A DNA stretch of 64,000 nucleotides from Psychroflexus gondwanensis ACAM 44 (GCF_000355905.1 NZ_APLF01000009.1:1-64000), one strand, 5' to 3'; positions 52,690-63,010 are shown, numbered from the stretch's first letter. Translations and numbers: made by a program. The notes: generated by a model not told the origin, from the sequence alone.

Positions 52690-54784
52690 ACAAATAAATG
52701 TCGCTCTAGTTGGGAATCCCAACACAGGTAAAACTTCAGTATTTAATAACTTGACCGGTCTCAACCAAAAGGTGGGGAACTATCCTGGCATTACTGTCGA
52801 GAAGAAAGAAGCGGTTGTAAAACTCTCTAGAAACCTGAAAGCTCATGTTCTAGATCTTCCAGGCACCTACAGTCTTAATGCAACTTCTTTAGATGAAAAT
52901 GTGGTCATTGAACTACTGTTGAATAAGAATGATAAAGATTACCCAGATGTTGTTGTCGTTATAAGTGATATCGAAAATTTAAAGCGAAACCTTTTACTGT
53001 TTACCCAAATCAAGGATTTAGGTTTGCCAACCATCTTAGCTATCAATATGGCAGATCGTATGGATAGGAAAGGCATTCAGCTAGATGTGGGTTTACTAGA
53101 AAAACGGCTGAAGACCAAAGTTAATCTTATAAGTGCTAGAAAAAATAAGGGATTTACTGAGCTTAAGCAATCCATATTGGATTATCAAAAACTATCTGTG
53201 ACTCCTTGCCTAGAGGCTTCAAAAATAGATAAACAGTATTTTGAGTCTTTAAAGAAAGCTTACCCTAACCAAGATTTATACAAATTATGGTTGGTGATTA
53301 CTCAGGACGTCAATTTTGGTAAAACCAATAGAAATAGGATTTCATCAGAAAATGGATTCAAACCAAAATCAGATTCAGAAATTAAACGCCTTCAGCAAAA
53401 GGAAACTATAAAGCGGTATCAGTTTATCAATGAAACCTTAAAAGAAACCTTGACCAAGAATTTAGCTTTAGCAAAAGGCTTAAGAGCTTCTATAGATAGG
53501 CTCTTGATTCATAAAATTTGGGGTTATGTGATTTTTTTAGCTATTCTTTTTTTGATTTTCCAGACTATTTACGATTGGTCGACTTATCCCATGGATTTTA
53601 TTGACGAAAGTTTCTTGGCGCTGAGCGAATACGTAAAAGATGTTTTCCCTGTAGGAATGCTTTCAGACCTAATTTCTGAAGGAATCATACCAGGAATAGG
53701 AGGGATCGTTATTTTTGTTCCACAAATCGCCTTTTTGTTTTTGTTCATTTCTATTTTGGAAGAAACGGGTTATATGAGTCGAGTCGTCTTTTTGATGGAT
53801 AGAATTATGCGAAAATTTGGGATGAGTGGCAAGAGTGTTGTCCCTCTAGTCTCAGGGACAGCCTGTGCTATACCCGCGGTTATGGCTGCAAGAAATATAG
53901 AGAGTTGGAAAGAAAGGCTAGTGACCATATTGGTGGTTCCTTTTACTACTTGTTCTGCAAGACTTCCTGTATATCTTATCATTATAGGTTTGGTGATTCC
54001 AGACGAGCGTTGGCTTGGAGTGTTTAATTATCAAGGAATTACCTTGATGCTTTTGTATCTGCTTGGCTTTGTGACTGCCGTTGTTTCTGGTTGGTTAGCT
54101 AGCAAAATGCTAAAAATTGAATTTAAGTCCTATTTCGTAGTTGAAATGCCAGATTATAAGATGCCCATTTTTAAAAATGTATTTTATACGGTGATCGAAA
54201 AAACTAAATCTTTTGTTTTTGGAGCTGGGAAAATTATTCTTGCGATTTCTATTATTTTGTGGGTTTTGGCAAGTTATGGCCCAACGGATGATTTTGATAA
54301 CGCTGAATCTATAGTCACTGCATCTTTAGATGTGACAGAGCTATCCCAAGAAGAAATCAATACTGAAATCTCATCCTATAAGCTCAAGAATTCTTATATT
54401 GGATATGCCGGTAGAGCGATAGAGCCAGCTGTTATTCCTTTAGGTTACGATTGGAAAATAGGAATAGCGATCATCGCTTCCTTTGCAGCCCGCGAAGTAT
54501 TTGTAGGAACCTTAGCGACGATTTATAGTGTGGAAAATGATAATGAGCAAACCATAAAAAACAGAATGGCAGCAGAGACCAACCCAATTTTAGGAGGTCC
54601 ATTATTTACCTTTGCAAGTGGTATTAGCCTGTTGCTATTTTATGCCTTTGCAATGCAGTGTATGAGTACATTAGCTATTGTAAGAAGAGAAACCGGAACC
54701 TGGAAGTGGCCGATGATACAGCTATTTGGAATGTCTGGATTCGCTTATGTAGTTGCTCTAATAGCTTTTCAAATTTTAAAATAA
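52682..54784 (+). CDS. feoB: Ferrous iron transporter B
   Basis: 700 aa from ATG 52682. The N-terminal G domain has G1 GNPNTGKTSVFN (about 10-21), G3 DLPGTYSL and G4 AINMADRM, followed by the GDI-like region. The membrane domain has two Gate motifs: LVSGTACAIPAVMAARNI and AIIASFAAREVFVGTL, with conserved Cys in GTACAIP and TTCSARLPVY. It moves Fe2+ into the cytoplasm. It forms an operon with feoA and a small Cys-rich peptide. Confidence 0.96.
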   Translation: MSKQINVALVGNPNTGKTSVFNNLTGLNQKVGNYPGITVEKKEAVVKLSRNLKAHVLDLPGTYSLNATSLDENVVIELLLNKNDKDYPDVVVVISDIENLKRNLLLFTQIKDLGLPTILAINMADRMDRKGIQLDVGLLEKRLKTKVNLISARKNKGFTELKQSILDYQKLSVTPCLEASKIDKQYFESLKKAYPNQDLYKLWLVITQDVNFGKTNRNRISSENGFKPKSDSEIKRLQQKETIKRYQFINETLKETLTKNLALAKGLRASIDRLLIHKIWGYVIFLAILFLIFQTIYDWSTYPMDFIDESFLALSEYVKDVFPVGMLSDLISEGIIPGIGGIVIFVPQIAFLFLFISILEETGYMSRVVFLMDRIMRKFGMSGKSVVPLVSGTACAIPAVMAARNIESWKERLVTILVVPFTTCSARLPVYLIIIGLVIPDERWLGVFNYQGITLMLLYLLGFVTAVVSGWLASKMLKIEFKSYFVVEMPDYKMPIFKNVFYTVIEKTKSFVFGAGKIILAISIILWVLASYGPTDDFDNAESIVTASLDVTELSQEEINTEISSYKLKNSYIGYAGRAIEPAVIPLGYDWKIGIAIIASFAAREVFVGTLATIYSVENDNEQTIKNRMAAETNPILGGPLFTFASGISLLLFYAFAMQCMSTLAIVRRETGTWKWPMIQLFGMSGFAYVVALIAFQILK

Positions 54785-54791
54785 TAAATTG

Positions 54792-54920
54792 ATGTTACAA
54801 GAAATTCTAGTTCTTCTTATTTTTATGACAGCCGTAGCTTTTTTGATTAAGAAATTCTTCTTCAAGTCTAAAACGGCCTCATCCTCATGTGGCTCTGGAG
54901 ATTGTGGGTGTAAAGACTAG
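54792..54920 (+). CDS. FeoB-associated Cys-rich membrane peptide
   Basis: A 42 aa peptide seven bases after feoB. One TM segment (ILVLLIFMTAVAFLIKKFFF) is followed by a short Cys-rich tail (SSSCGSGDCGCKD) with three Cys. This matches the FeoB-associated Cys-rich family, which is thought to support iron uptake, possibly by delivering metal. Its last four bases overlap the stop of the convergent gene at 54917. Confidence 0.85.
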   Translation: MLQEILVLLIFMTAVAFLIKKFFFKSKTASSSCGSGDCGCKD

Positions 54921-55483
54921 CTTTGTTTGAAGGTGTAAACAGCTTTTGGAGTAATGCAATAATCTAAAGCAATGTCATAATCATCGACTTCTAAAATATC
55001 CTCGTCTGGAGGAAAAAAAGAGAGACCTACTTTGATGACGTCTTTTTTACAGCTCGATAAAAATCTATCGTAGAATCCTTTTCCATAACCCACTCTGTTT
55101 CCTAAAGTATCATATCCAAGTAAAGGAACAAAGACAAGATCCAGTTGTTGAGGATCTATTTTAATTCCATTTACAGGTTCAGGAATATTCCATTGGTTAA
55201 GTTTCAGTTTAGTGGTATCTGTCAGTAAATAGTGCTCAAGATCTTGACCTCTCATTTTTGGGATTACCACATTGGCGTCTTTTCCAAAGATAATATGAAG
55301 TATATATTCTGTATTGATTTCCTTTTGGTTTTCAATAGTAAGAAAGATATGGTAAAATTCTAAATCCCAAATGTCGAGTTTTAAACTTTGGTTGGCAATT
55401 TGAAGGCTAAACTCATCAATTTGGTCTAAGGAAAAATCACTTCTTAGCGCTTTATATTTTTGTCTTAGACTGGTCTTATCCAT
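54917..55483 (-). CDS. 5-formyltetrahydrofolate cyclo-ligase
   Basis: 188 aa from ATG 55483 (another ATG at 55489). It converts 5-formyl-THF to methenyl-THF with ATP. MDKTSLRQKYKALRSDFSLD is the usual start, DLVFVPLLGYDTLGNRVGYG then KGFYDRFL is the C-terminal ATP/substrate signature, and VGLSFFPPDEDILEVDDYDI-type end follows. The longer frame reads into the previous gene and is rejected. It overlaps the aspartoacylase-like gene by 8 bases, a coupling that may be accidental in function. Confidence 0.92.
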   Translation of the reverse strand: MDKTSLRQKYKALRSDFSLDQIDEFSLQIANQSLKLDIWDLEFYHIFLTIENQKEINTEYILHIIFGKDANVVIPKMRGQDLEHYLLTDTTKLKLNQWNIPEPVNGIKIDPQQLDLVFVPLLGYDTLGNRVGYGKGFYDRFLSSCKKDVIKVGLSFFPPDEDILEVDDYDIALDYCITPKAVYTFKQS

Positions 55484-56456
55484 CTGCATCGTCTTTGGAA
55501 ATATGAAAAATCGCATCACCTTGATAAACGATGGGGGACTGGTTGGCATTGATGATATAACCTGTGTTGCTAGCCTTTACCTTATGCCTAAAACTTCCAT
55601 AGGGATCTGTAATAGTGGCTACAAATTCTCCTCGTTGAACGAATTTACCAATGGGAATCTTGATGTGAAGAAGTCCGCTATATTTGGCTCTCATCCAATA
55701 GGTACTGGAAATAAATTTTGTTGAGTCTACAGGATCCTCAGCATCAAAGTTAGATTTCAGCATGTCAAAATGTTTCATTATTCGCTTTAAACCATCTACG
55801 CCGTACTTTGAAATGTGTTTGCTGCTATCTTGAGATTTTCCACCTTCGAAGAGAAGTATGGTCTTACCTTGTTTGAGACAAGTGCTGCGGTAAGAATTTT
55901 TGATGGTTGAAGAGTAAACAGTAAACGGAGCGTTGAAGACTTTGGCGAGATCCTCAGAAGCTTTGTCGGTTTTGTCTACGCGAATTTGCGCAGCATTAAA
56001 ACGACTAGCACCGCCAGTGTGAAAATCGAAGCAGTGATCTGCAAGAGGCAGAATTTCAGTTGCAAATTGATAAGCAAACCGACTTGCTAAAGCTCCTTTT
56101 TTGGATCCAGGGAACATGCGATTAAGGTCTCTGCCATCTGGAAACTCCCGTTTCATATTCAAAAATCCGAAGACATTGAGAACAGGTACACAAATAACCG
56201 TTCCTCGAGTAGGCTTATGAATACCTTTGGCTATAAATTGCCTTACCGTTTCTACACCATTAATTTCGTCGCCATGAATTCCAGCAGTTACCAAAAGGAC
56301 TGGGCCCGGTTTTTTTGCTCGTTCTATAATTATAGGAACCTCTACAGAAGTTGTTGTGTATAGTTTTGCAGTATTAAAATTGATACGCGCCTTTTCTCCT
56401 GGAAATACTTTTCTCTCTAGGATGTGAAGAACATTTTTAGAATCGATGTGTGGCAT
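55476..56456 (-). CDS. Succinylglutamate desuccinylase/aspartoacylase-family zinc hydrolase
   Basis: 326 aa. The N-terminal half is an M14-like zinc hydrolase: LLVTAGIHGDEINGVETVRQ (ligands His and Glu, about residues 60-63), DRDLNRMFPG (here GRDLNRMFPG) and ADHCFDFHTGGASRFNAAQI (third ligand His). The C-terminal part is a small beta domain (KIPIGKFVQRGEFVATITDP) usual in this subfamily. Members remove acyl or aminoacyl groups from amino acids. It follows the RimK ligase with a 1-base overlap, so the two may make and break the same amide bond. Confidence 0.9.
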   Translation of the reverse strand: MPHIDSKNVLHILERKVFPGEKARINFNTAKLYTTTSVEVPIIIERAKKPGPVLLVTAGIHGDEINGVETVRQFIAKGIHKPTRGTVICVPVLNVFGFLNMKREFPDGRDLNRMFPGSKKGALASRFAYQFATEILPLADHCFDFHTGGASRFNAAQIRVDKTDKASEDLAKVFNAPFTVYSSTIKNSYRSTCLKQGKTILLFEGGKSQDSSKHISKYGVDGLKRIMKHFDMLKSNFDAEDPVDSTKFISSTYWMRAKYSGLLHIKIPIGKFVQRGEFVATITDPYGSFRHKVKASNTGYIINANQSPIVYQGDAIFHISKDDADG

Positions 56457-57328
56457 TACACATTTTTTTCAATATACTGAATGATAGTCTTGGCAATATC
56501 TTTTCCTGTTGCTCTTTCGATACCTTCTAGTCCTGGAGAAGAATTTACTTCCAAAATTAACGGACCTCTAGAACTTTGTAATAAATCGACTCCCGCCACT
56601 CCTAGACGCATAGCTTTAGCAGCTTTTATAGCAGCAATTTCTTCTTCGTCTGTAAGTTCAATGACCTCTGCAGAACCTCCTTGGTGAAGGTTTGAACGGA
56701 ATTCTCCTTCTTTCCCCTGTCTTTTCATAGCACCAACAACATGGCCATCCACCACAAATACTCGTATGTCTGCCCCTTTAGCTTCTTTAATAAATTCTTG
56801 GACAATCACTCTAGCCTTAAGACCATTGAAGGCCTCAATAACAGATTTGGCTGCATTTTTAGTTTCGGCCAAAACCACTCCTAGACCTTGTGTGCCTTCT
56901 AAAAGCTTAATCACCAAAGGTGTACCTCCAACTTGTTGAATTACCCCATTCACATCTCTAGAATAGTTGGTAAAGACAGTTTTTGGAAGGCCAATTTTTG
57001 CTCTAGATAAAACTTGTAAGCTTCTTAGCTTATCCCTACTTCTCACCAAGGCTTCAGACTCTATAGTACTAAAGGCTCCCATCATTTCAAACTGTCTTAC
57101 AACGGCAGTCCCGTAGAAGGTAACCGAAGCTCCAATTCTAGGAATAATAGCATCGGTGTCTAGAATATACTCTCCCTTATAGTAGATGTTTGGATTGCGT
57201 TTTTCTATAACTAAATCACATTTTAAGGGATCAATAACTTGAACGTCATGTTTCCTCTTTTTAGCGGCTTCTACAAGTCTTTTCGTAGAATATAAATTTG
57301 GATTTCTCGATAAAATTTTAATGTTCAT
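56456..57328 (-). CDS. rimK: RimK-family ATP-grasp alpha-L-glutamate ligase
   Basis: 290 aa. An ATP-grasp ligase: N-terminal domain ([20 protein letters not shown]), ATP-binding loop [20 protein letters not shown], and the Mg/substrate block [20 protein letters not shown] with GLEGIE after it. RimK adds glutamates to ribosomal protein S6, but many homologues modify other proteins or cofactors. The gene lies between an aspartic-protease-like gene (11-base overlap) and an aspartoacylase-like gene. Confidence 0.92.
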   Translation of the reverse strand: MNIKILSRNPNLYSTKRLVEAAKKRKHDVQVIDPLKCDLVIEKRNPNIYYKGEYILDTDAIIPRIGASVTFYGTAVVRQFEMMGAFSTIESEALVRSRDKLRSLQVLSRAKIGLPKTVFTNYSRDVNGVIQQVGGTPLVIKLLEGTQGLGVVLAETKNAAKSVIEAFNGLKARVIVQEFIKEAKGADIRVFVVDGHVVGAMKRQGKEGEFRSNLHQGGSAEVIELTDEEEIAAIKAAKAMRLGVAGVDLLQSSRGPLILEVNSSPGLEGIERATGKDIAKTIIQYIEKNV

Positions 57329-57749
57329 GCTGGAAATTATTGTAGGATATATTCTTTAATTCTGGGTCAACTATAAATTTTTTATTCAAGAATTTACGCC
57401 CCAAAAGTACGGGATGTTTCATCTCTTTTCTATTGCTCAAAGAAAGTGAAATTTTATAAACTTTTCCGAAAATTTCTATGTTAGACTTTATTTCATATCT
57501 TTTTTGAGCAATTCCATTACTGCTTTTTACTCTTATTTTATTGTAATTACTGAAAATGAAAGGCTTGTGGTTGTATTTTGAAGGCTCTTCATCTAAAAAA
57601 ATACAGTGCAGACCATCTTCTTTTTCCTCCATATTCTCGCAATGAATTGACGACGTATAAGCACCAGTATCCACTTTTATAGAGATGTCCTTTAAGTTTA
57701 GGTCAGGAAAATTTGCTTTGTCTAATCTTCCAATTATTTTTTTCTTCAT
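57318..57749 (-). CDS. RimK-associated retropepsin-like protein ('ATP-dependent zinc protease' family)
   Basis: 143 aa from ATG 57749. The longer frame adds an unusual hydrophobic stretch. [20 protein letters not shown], then [15 protein letters not shown] carries a D-T-G/A catalytic signature of retropepsin-like folds, and [20 protein letters not shown] is the second conserved block. These proteins often accompany RimK ligases; the partner function is not established. It heads the operon with rimK and the aspartoacylase-like gene. Confidence 0.87.
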   Translation of the reverse strand: MKKKIIGRLDKANFPDLNLKDISIKVDTGAYTSSIHCENMEEKEDGLHCIFLDEEPSKYNHKPFIFSNYNKIRVKSSNGIAQKRYEIKSNIEIFGKVYKISLSLSNRKEMKHPVLLGRKFLNKKFIVDPELKNISYNNFQHEH

Positions 57750-57828
57750 AGTGTCGCAAATTACAAAAATGAAATTCAATACAATTTTAAGACTTAAATA
57801 ATATTATATTTATCAAAAATTTAATCTC

Positions 57829-58257
57829 ATGTCTACCGAAGATTTTTACGAAAATATAAGAAAATCAACAAAACTTAATCACTTCGCCAACTTAGTCACC
57901 CTTGCTGCCATAGATGGAGAAATAAAGCCAATTGAAGAAAAGTTATTAAAGCGTTTTTCAAAGAAATTTGATGTTTCTGAAGAGAACTATGAAAAAATAC
58001 TCGATAATTCAGCTTCATTTCCAGTGTATGCTATCAATTCTAAAACCCAAAGGCTAGAATATCTATTTGATTTGCTTAGGATCATTTATGTCGATAGAGA
58101 AATGGACGAAGCTGAGGAATTTTTAATTATCAAATATGCTGTAGGCCTTGGTTACTCTGAAGATCAGTCACGAAGCATTGTGAACAAATCCAAAAAGCTT
58201 TTTGAAGGAAACTTTTCATTCGATTTTTATAAGTATTTTATAGAATCTGAAGATTAA
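57829..58257 (+). CDS. TerB-family protein
   Basis: A soluble 142 aa helical protein. [20 protein letters not shown], then [20 protein letters not shown] and [20 protein letters not shown] show the two acidic motifs (DGEI, DREM) of TerB-like tellurite-resistance domains, which bind divalent metal. Its role outside ter operons is unknown. The last four bases overlap the convergent fbp gene. Confidence 0.9.
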   Translation: MSTEDFYENIRKSTKLNHFANLVTLAAIDGEIKPIEEKLLKRFSKKFDVSEENYEKILDNSASFPVYAINSKTQRLEYLFDLLRIIYVDREMDEAEEFLIIKYAVGLGYSEDQSRSIVNKSKKLFEGNFSFDFYKYFIESED

Positions 58258-59288
58258 GCTCCAGTAGTTTCAGCCTCTTTTGGATGAGCTGCTTTCATGA
58301 AGTCTTCCGCTTTCTCTACCATTTTCTTACTTCCGCAGAAAAAAGGAACACGTTCGTGCAACTCTGTAGGTTGGATATCTAGGATTCTTTTAAAACCATC
58401 GGAGGCCTTTCCATTCGCTTGCTCAGCGATAAAAGCCATAGGATTGCATTCGTAAAGTAATCTTAGTTTTCCTTTTTCTGCACTCGAGCTTTTAGGATAC
58501 ATGTAAATGCCTCCTTTTATCATATTCCTGTGAAAGTCCGACACTAAGGACCCTATATATCTAGAGGTATAGGGATCTTTATCGCGTTGAGCCTGGCAGT
58601 ATTTAATGTAGTCTTTGACGCCCTGAGGGAAGTGAATATAATTCCCTTCATTAATGGAATAAATCTTTCCATCGTCTGGAAACTTCATGTCAGGATGAGA
58701 AAGATAATAAGTTCCAATAGCTGGGTTAAGCGTAAATCCATTTACGCCGTGACCCGTTGTGTAAACCAGCATTGTGGAGGTGCCATAAATAATATATCCT
58801 GCAGCAACTTGTTGATTCCCTGGCTGGAGGAAATCCTGCATTTCTACAGGCTGTCCAATAGGTGTAATCCGTCTATAAATTGAAAATATAGTACCTACCG
58901 AGACATTTACATCTATATTGGAACTCCCATCAAGTGGATCCATCAAGACCACATACTTGTTTTTATGATCTTTATTGTTTCCCTGTATAGTAATATAATT
59001 GTCATTTTCTTCTGAAGCAATACCACAAACTATCTCTCTATTGATTAGGGTTTGTATAAAGGTATCGTTGGCATAAACATCCAGTTTTTTCTGATCTTCA
59101 CCTTGAATGTTTTGGCTACCATAATCACCGACGATATCTACTAAACCTGCTTTATTTACCTCATGGTTAACCACTTTGGCGGCTAGTCTGATAGAATTGA
59201 TGAGTCTGGAGAGCTCCCCAGATGTATATTTAAAAGATTCTTGATTTTCAATTATAAACTCTCCGAGAGTTTGATTGGTTTTTTTCAT
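58254..59288 (-). CDS. fbp: Class 1 fructose-1,6-bisphosphatase
   Basis: 344 aa from ATG 59288. The longer frame starts in a hydrophobic stretch unlike the enzyme. It removes the 1-phosphate of fructose 1,6-bisphosphate in gluconeogenesis. Metal-binding motifs are [10 protein letters not shown] and [20 protein letters not shown]; the [20 protein letters not shown] block lies at the substrate site. Length and order match class I enzymes. It is a single gene facing the TerB gene. Confidence 0.96.
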   Translation of the reverse strand: MKKTNQTLGEFIIENQESFKYTSGELSRLINSIRLAAKVVNHEVNKAGLVDIVGDYGSQNIQGEDQKKLDVYANDTFIQTLINREIVCGIASEENDNYITIQGNNKDHKNKYVVLMDPLDGSSNIDVNVSVGTIFSIYRRITPIGQPVEMQDFLQPGNQQVAAGYIIYGTSTMLVYTTGHGVNGFTLNPAIGTYYLSHPDMKFPDDGKIYSINEGNYIHFPQGVKDYIKYCQAQRDKDPYTSRYIGSLVSDFHRNMIKGGIYMYPKSSSAEKGKLRLLYECNPMAFIAEQANGKASDGFKRILDIQPTELHERVPFFCGSKKMVEKAEDFMKAAHPKEAETTGA

Positions 59289-59397
59289 AGCGAAAACGTT
59301 GTAGCTGCCCCAAAAGTAGAAAAAAAACACAATGTAATCGTGAAAGTGAATCGTTTTAATTTTTACTTCATTATTTTTACTCCAAAATTATCGAAAA

Positions 59398-59871
59398 ATG
59401 GATTTCAAAGTACGGTTTGCTACTCAAGAGGATTTACCAGATATGCTAGAGCTTATCCAAGAACTTGCGGTCTATGAAAACGAACCCGATGCTGTTCAAG
59501 TTACCCTAGAAGAACTTCGTAATTTCGGTTTTGGAAAAAATCCACTGTACAAATGTTTTGTCGCCGAAGTCGATTCTAAAGTGATTGCTATGGCCTTGTT
59601 TTATTCAAGATTTTCTACTTGGAAGGGAGAAACGGTCCACCTTGAGGATCTCATTGTTACCAACCCTATGCGGGGGAAATCTATTGGTAAAGCTTTGTTT
59701 GAGTCTGTAATAATGTACGCCAAAACTCAAAAAATTAAAAGAGTAGAGTGGGTAGTACTAGACTGGAACACAAATGCTATCGATTTTTATGAAAAATATG
59801 GAGCTAAAGTTTTTAAGGAATGGCGTACCGTCCAACTAAACGAAGAGCAAATCAACCATTTTAAGTCTTAA
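59398..59871 (+). CDS. GNAT-family N-acetyltransferase
   Basis: 157 aa. A Gcn5-related fold: VRFATQEDLPDMLELIQELA at the start, VHLEDLIVTNPMRGKSIGKA with the acetyl-CoA loop (R-x-x-x-I-G-K) and the end RVEWVVLDWNTNAIDFYEKY. It resembles diamine (spermidine-type) acetyltransferases in the FYEKYGAKVFKEW ending. The stop is 4 bases before the aspartate kinase start, so the two may be cotranscribed. Confidence 0.92.
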   Translation: MDFKVRFATQEDLPDMLELIQELAVYENEPDAVQVTLEELRNFGFGKNPLYKCFVAEVDSKVIAMALFYSRFSTWKGETVHLEDLIVTNPMRGKSIGKALFESVIMYAKTQKIKRVEWVVLDWNTNAIDFYEKYGAKVFKEWRTVQLNEEQINHFKS

Positions 59872-59875
59872 GTAA

Positions 59876-61126
59876 ATGCAAGTATACAAATTTGGAGGAG
59901 CATCTGTAAAAGATGCGAAAGGGGTAAGAAATGTAGCTACAGTTTTAGAAACGACAGGACCCAAACAGAAAGTCGTTGTCATTTCTGCCATGGGTAAAAC
60001 CACTAATATGCTCGAAACTATCATCTCACTTTATTTTGATAAAAGCAAGGATTTTTCAATAGCGATATCCGAACTGAAAAACGACCATTATGAAATTTTA
60101 GATGAATTGTTTGAAGACAGATCTCATCCTGTTTATACCAAAACCAATTATTTTTTTGATGAAATGTCGATTTTCTTCGATAGGAATAAGTCCCCAAATT
60201 ACGATTTTGTTTACGACCAAGTTGTTGGTTTTGGTGAGCTTATTAGTACCAGTATCGTCAGTTACTATCTCAAGTCTGTTGGGTTAGACAACGTGTGGCA
60301 TGATTGTAGGAATTTAATAGATACAGACGACACCTACAGAGATGCTGAAGTAAATTGGGAAAATACTCAGCAAAAAATCTTCAAACATATTAATAAGGAG
60401 GAATTAAGTATCACTCAAGGTTTTATTGGCTCCGATTCCAATAATTTTACAACCACCTTAGGCCGAGAAGGCTCCGATTATACAGCGGGTATTTTCGCCT
60501 ATTGTCTCAATGCAGAAAATGTCACAATCTGGAAAGATGTCCCTGGAGTGCTTAATGGCGATCCTAATGTCTTTGAAAATACTAAACTCTTGGAGCAGAT
60601 TTCTTATGAGGAAGCCATTGAGCTTGCTTTTTTTGGAGCATCTGTTATTCACCCTAAAACGTTGCAACCCTTGCAACAAAAAGAAATACCGCTTTTTGTA
60701 AAGTCGTTTTATAATCCCAAAAATAGTGGTACAAAAGTGGGAAAAGGTAAATTGATCAAGCCTTTGTTACCATGCTATATTGTTAAAAAAGATTTGGTTT
60801 TTCTTTCACTCTCCACCTTAGACTTTTCGTTTTTTGTTGAAGAGAATATCAGTGAGGTTTTTGCCCTTTTTCACAAACATCAAGTCAAGGTAGATCTTAT
60901 TCAGAATTCAGCGATTAGTTTTTCAGTTTGTGTAGATAATAAATTTAAAAACGTAGATAAATTGATTGATATATTTAAGGCGAAATTTAAAGTAGATCAT
61001 CAGAAAGGCGTCTCTCTGTTTACCATACGTCATTACGACGATGCAGCGATACAGCATATAGTAAAAGATAAAACTGTACTTTTAAAGCAATCGTATAAAG
61101 AAACTATTCAATTTGTAACTGTTTAA
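59876..61126 (+). CDS. Aspartate kinase
   Basis: 416 aa. The amino-acid kinase domain starts QVYKFGGASVKDAKGVRNVA and contains VVISAMGKTTNMLE, GFIGSDSNNFTTTLGREGSD and FFGASVIHPKTLQPL. Two ACT-like segments follow (about 300-415). It phosphorylates aspartate for lysine, methionine and threonine synthesis. The KFGGTS motif is KFGGAS here, a common conservative change. The ACT region suggests feedback control, but the inhibitor is not evident. The start of the next gene overlaps the stop by one base. Confidence 0.94.
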   Translation: MQVYKFGGASVKDAKGVRNVATVLETTGPKQKVVVISAMGKTTNMLETIISLYFDKSKDFSIAISELKNDHYEILDELFEDRSHPVYTKTNYFFDEMSIFFDRNKSPNYDFVYDQVVGFGELISTSIVSYYLKSVGLDNVWHDCRNLIDTDDTYRDAEVNWENTQQKIFKHINKEELSITQGFIGSDSNNFTTTLGREGSDYTAGIFAYCLNAENVTIWKDVPGVLNGDPNVFENTKLLEQISYEEAIELAFFGASVIHPKTLQPLQQKEIPLFVKSFYNPKNSGTKVGKGKLIKPLLPCYIVKKDLVFLSLSTLDFSFFVEENISEVFALFHKHQVKVDLIQNSAISFSVCVDNKFKNVDKLIDIFKAKFKVDHQKGVSLFTIRHYDDAAIQHIVKDKTVLLKQSYKETIQFVTV

Positions 61127-62121
61127 TGGATTCGCTAACACAAATTGTTTTAGGTGCCGCCGTAGGAGAACTGGTCCTAGGACGTAAAGTGGGCAACAAG
61201 GCTATGATATACGGAGCCGTCGCAGGGACTATTCCAGATTTGGATGTCTTTATAGGTAACTTCTACGATACCGTCACTGCTTTAGAGATTCACAGAGGCT
61301 TTTCACATTCTATCGTATTCTCGGTTCTTATGGCTCCTGTTTTGGGCTATTTACTGTCCAGAATTCATAAACAGGCGAGCTGGAAAAACTGGTCTTCTCT
61401 TGTATTTTTTGGTCTCTTTACCCACCCGTTACTAGATTGTTTTACAACTTGGGGAACTCAATTATTCTGGCCCTTAGACCTGAGAATAGCCTTCAAATCG
61501 ATTTTTGTAATAGATCCTTTGTATACCTTACCATTCTTAATTTGTTTAATTGCAGCTTCAAGGTACCAAAGAACTTCTGTAAAGCGGCGTCGATTGAATC
61601 GATGGGGATTGATAATCAGTTCTAGCTATCTTATACTATCTCTTGTGTCGAAAGGATTTGCCTTCGATAAATTTGAAAATGCTTTAGCCGCTCAAAACAT
61701 TTCCTATACTGAACTAGAGACCAGGCCATCACCACTTAATATTTTATTATGGTCTGCCAATGTAAAAACGTCAACTGCATTTCTTATTGGTGAGTATTCT
61801 ATTTTCGATTCGCAACCTATTCAATTTAGAGCTTACCCTAAGCAGCATGAAAAAATAGAAGGCTTATTGAAATACGAAAATTTAGAGCGGTTAACCAACA
61901 TAACCAAGGGTTGGTTTATAATTTCTGAACGAGAGAATGAATTGTATTTTAATGACTTGCGTTTTGGTTTGGTAAGTTTAGACCCAGCTTCAGAGAAATT
62001 TGTGTTTTCTTACAGCTTATCTGAAGTTGATAACGAATTAATAATTACTGAAGAACCAAAAACCAGAGAGGATGTAAAGGCTCTGTTTTCTGAATTGTGG
62101 ACAAGAATTAAAGGCAACTAG
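61126..62121 (+). CDS. YdjM-like membrane-bound metal-dependent hydrolase (DUF457 type)
   Basis: 331 aa. N-terminal part with the family motif DSLTQIVLGAAVGELVLGRK, then GTIPDLDVF, HRGFSHSIVF and THPLLDCFTTWGTQLFWPLD, the histidine/aspartate cluster expected of the metal site. Four to five TM segments lie between about 20 and 190, and a soluble C-terminal domain (about 200-331) follows. It overlaps the aspartate kinase stop by one base. Function is not established. Confidence 0.88.
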   Translation: MDSLTQIVLGAAVGELVLGRKVGNKAMIYGAVAGTIPDLDVFIGNFYDTVTALEIHRGFSHSIVFSVLMAPVLGYLLSRIHKQASWKNWSSLVFFGLFTHPLLDCFTTWGTQLFWPLDLRIAFKSIFVIDPLYTLPFLICLIAASRYQRTSVKRRRLNRWGLIISSSYLILSLVSKGFAFDKFENALAAQNISYTELETRPSPLNILLWSANVKTSTAFLIGEYSIFDSQPIQFRAYPKQHEKIEGLLKYENLERLTNITKGWFIISERENELYFNDLRFGLVSLDPASEKFVFSYSLSEVDNELIITEEPKTREDVKALFSELWTRIKGN

Positions 62122-62831
62122 TCTTTCAAAATGTCTATAATTACTACATTCTGCTCATCTACGATTCTGCGTTTTAAGCGGTAAGTATTGTTTTTGAAAT
62201 TTTCAAATGCAGTTTCTTTTATCAAGGTGTCTTTTTGATGAATAAATAAATAAGTTTTATTGGGTAGAGTCTCCAGCATAGATAGATCTGGAAATTTAGG
62301 TTCTGCTTTTACAAAAGGTAAATATCCGGGAAGTTTTTCATTTCTGATTCTTTGATTCATTGTCATATTTAGGGCAACAGATTCAATAAATTTTAGGTCG
62401 GATGCTCTGTAATATCTCGAGTCTGCTTCAAGCCTGTTCCAGTAGGAGATGAGTGCATTGTATTGGTCGAGTATATTCTGGGTGACTTCATTCCCATCAT
62501 ACATATTTATAGTATTGCGTTGTAAATTGATGAGTTGCACAGGAGTAGATCTAATTTGATATTTGATGTTTTCGATGGTATTCTCAGAAACCGTTTGATT
62601 CACGATAAGTGTTAAACTAGGAAAAGAATTAGCATCCATTGACATCGAGCTAAGTACTTTTCTTACCTTTTTGTGGATCTTATTTAAAGAAATGGTATCT
62701 CCTTCAATACTGACATTTTCATCATTAATAATTTCAATGGTAGCTATGTTTTCAATTTTATTGCTACTTTGCGCCTTTGTATTGAAATGTAAAAGGAGTA
62801 ACAGAATAAAGGCGATTAGATGAGCTTTCAT
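62118..62831 (-). CDS. Exported protein of unknown function
   Basis: 237 aa with a signal peptide (MKAHLIAFILLLLLHFNTKA, cut after QS). The mature part is mixed alpha/beta with no motif I can name; AQNILD... style helices (ILDQYNALISYWNRLEADSR) occur in the middle. The N-terminal half (IATIEIINDENVSIEGDTIS, LTLIVNQTVSENTIENIKYQ) has the look of a biopolymer-transport/ExbD-like periplasmic domain, a weak resemblance only. It overlaps the convergent hydrolase gene by 4 bases. Confidence 0.75.
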   Translation of the reverse strand: MKAHLIAFILLLLLHFNTKAQSSNKIENIATIEIINDENVSIEGDTISLNKIHKKVRKVLSSMSMDANSFPSLTLIVNQTVSENTIENIKYQIRSTPVQLINLQRNTINMYDGNEVTQNILDQYNALISYWNRLEADSRYYRASDLKFIESVALNMTMNQRIRNEKLPGYLPFVKAEPKFPDLSMLETLPNKTYLFIHQKDTLIKETAFENFKNNTYRLKRRIVDEQNVVIIDILKD

Positions 62832-63010
62832 AACTTATATTTAATTCAAAAATAACTAAATATACCTGAACTTAGTTTTGTTTTGAGTCACAAATAAGTA
62901 CGATTGTGAATGTTAATAAAAAATTGATTTTACTTTTTCCTTAAAAAATTACGATGGTACATCTCAATAAACTAAATTTGTCGACTAATAGAACTCAATT
63001 GAGTCCTTTT

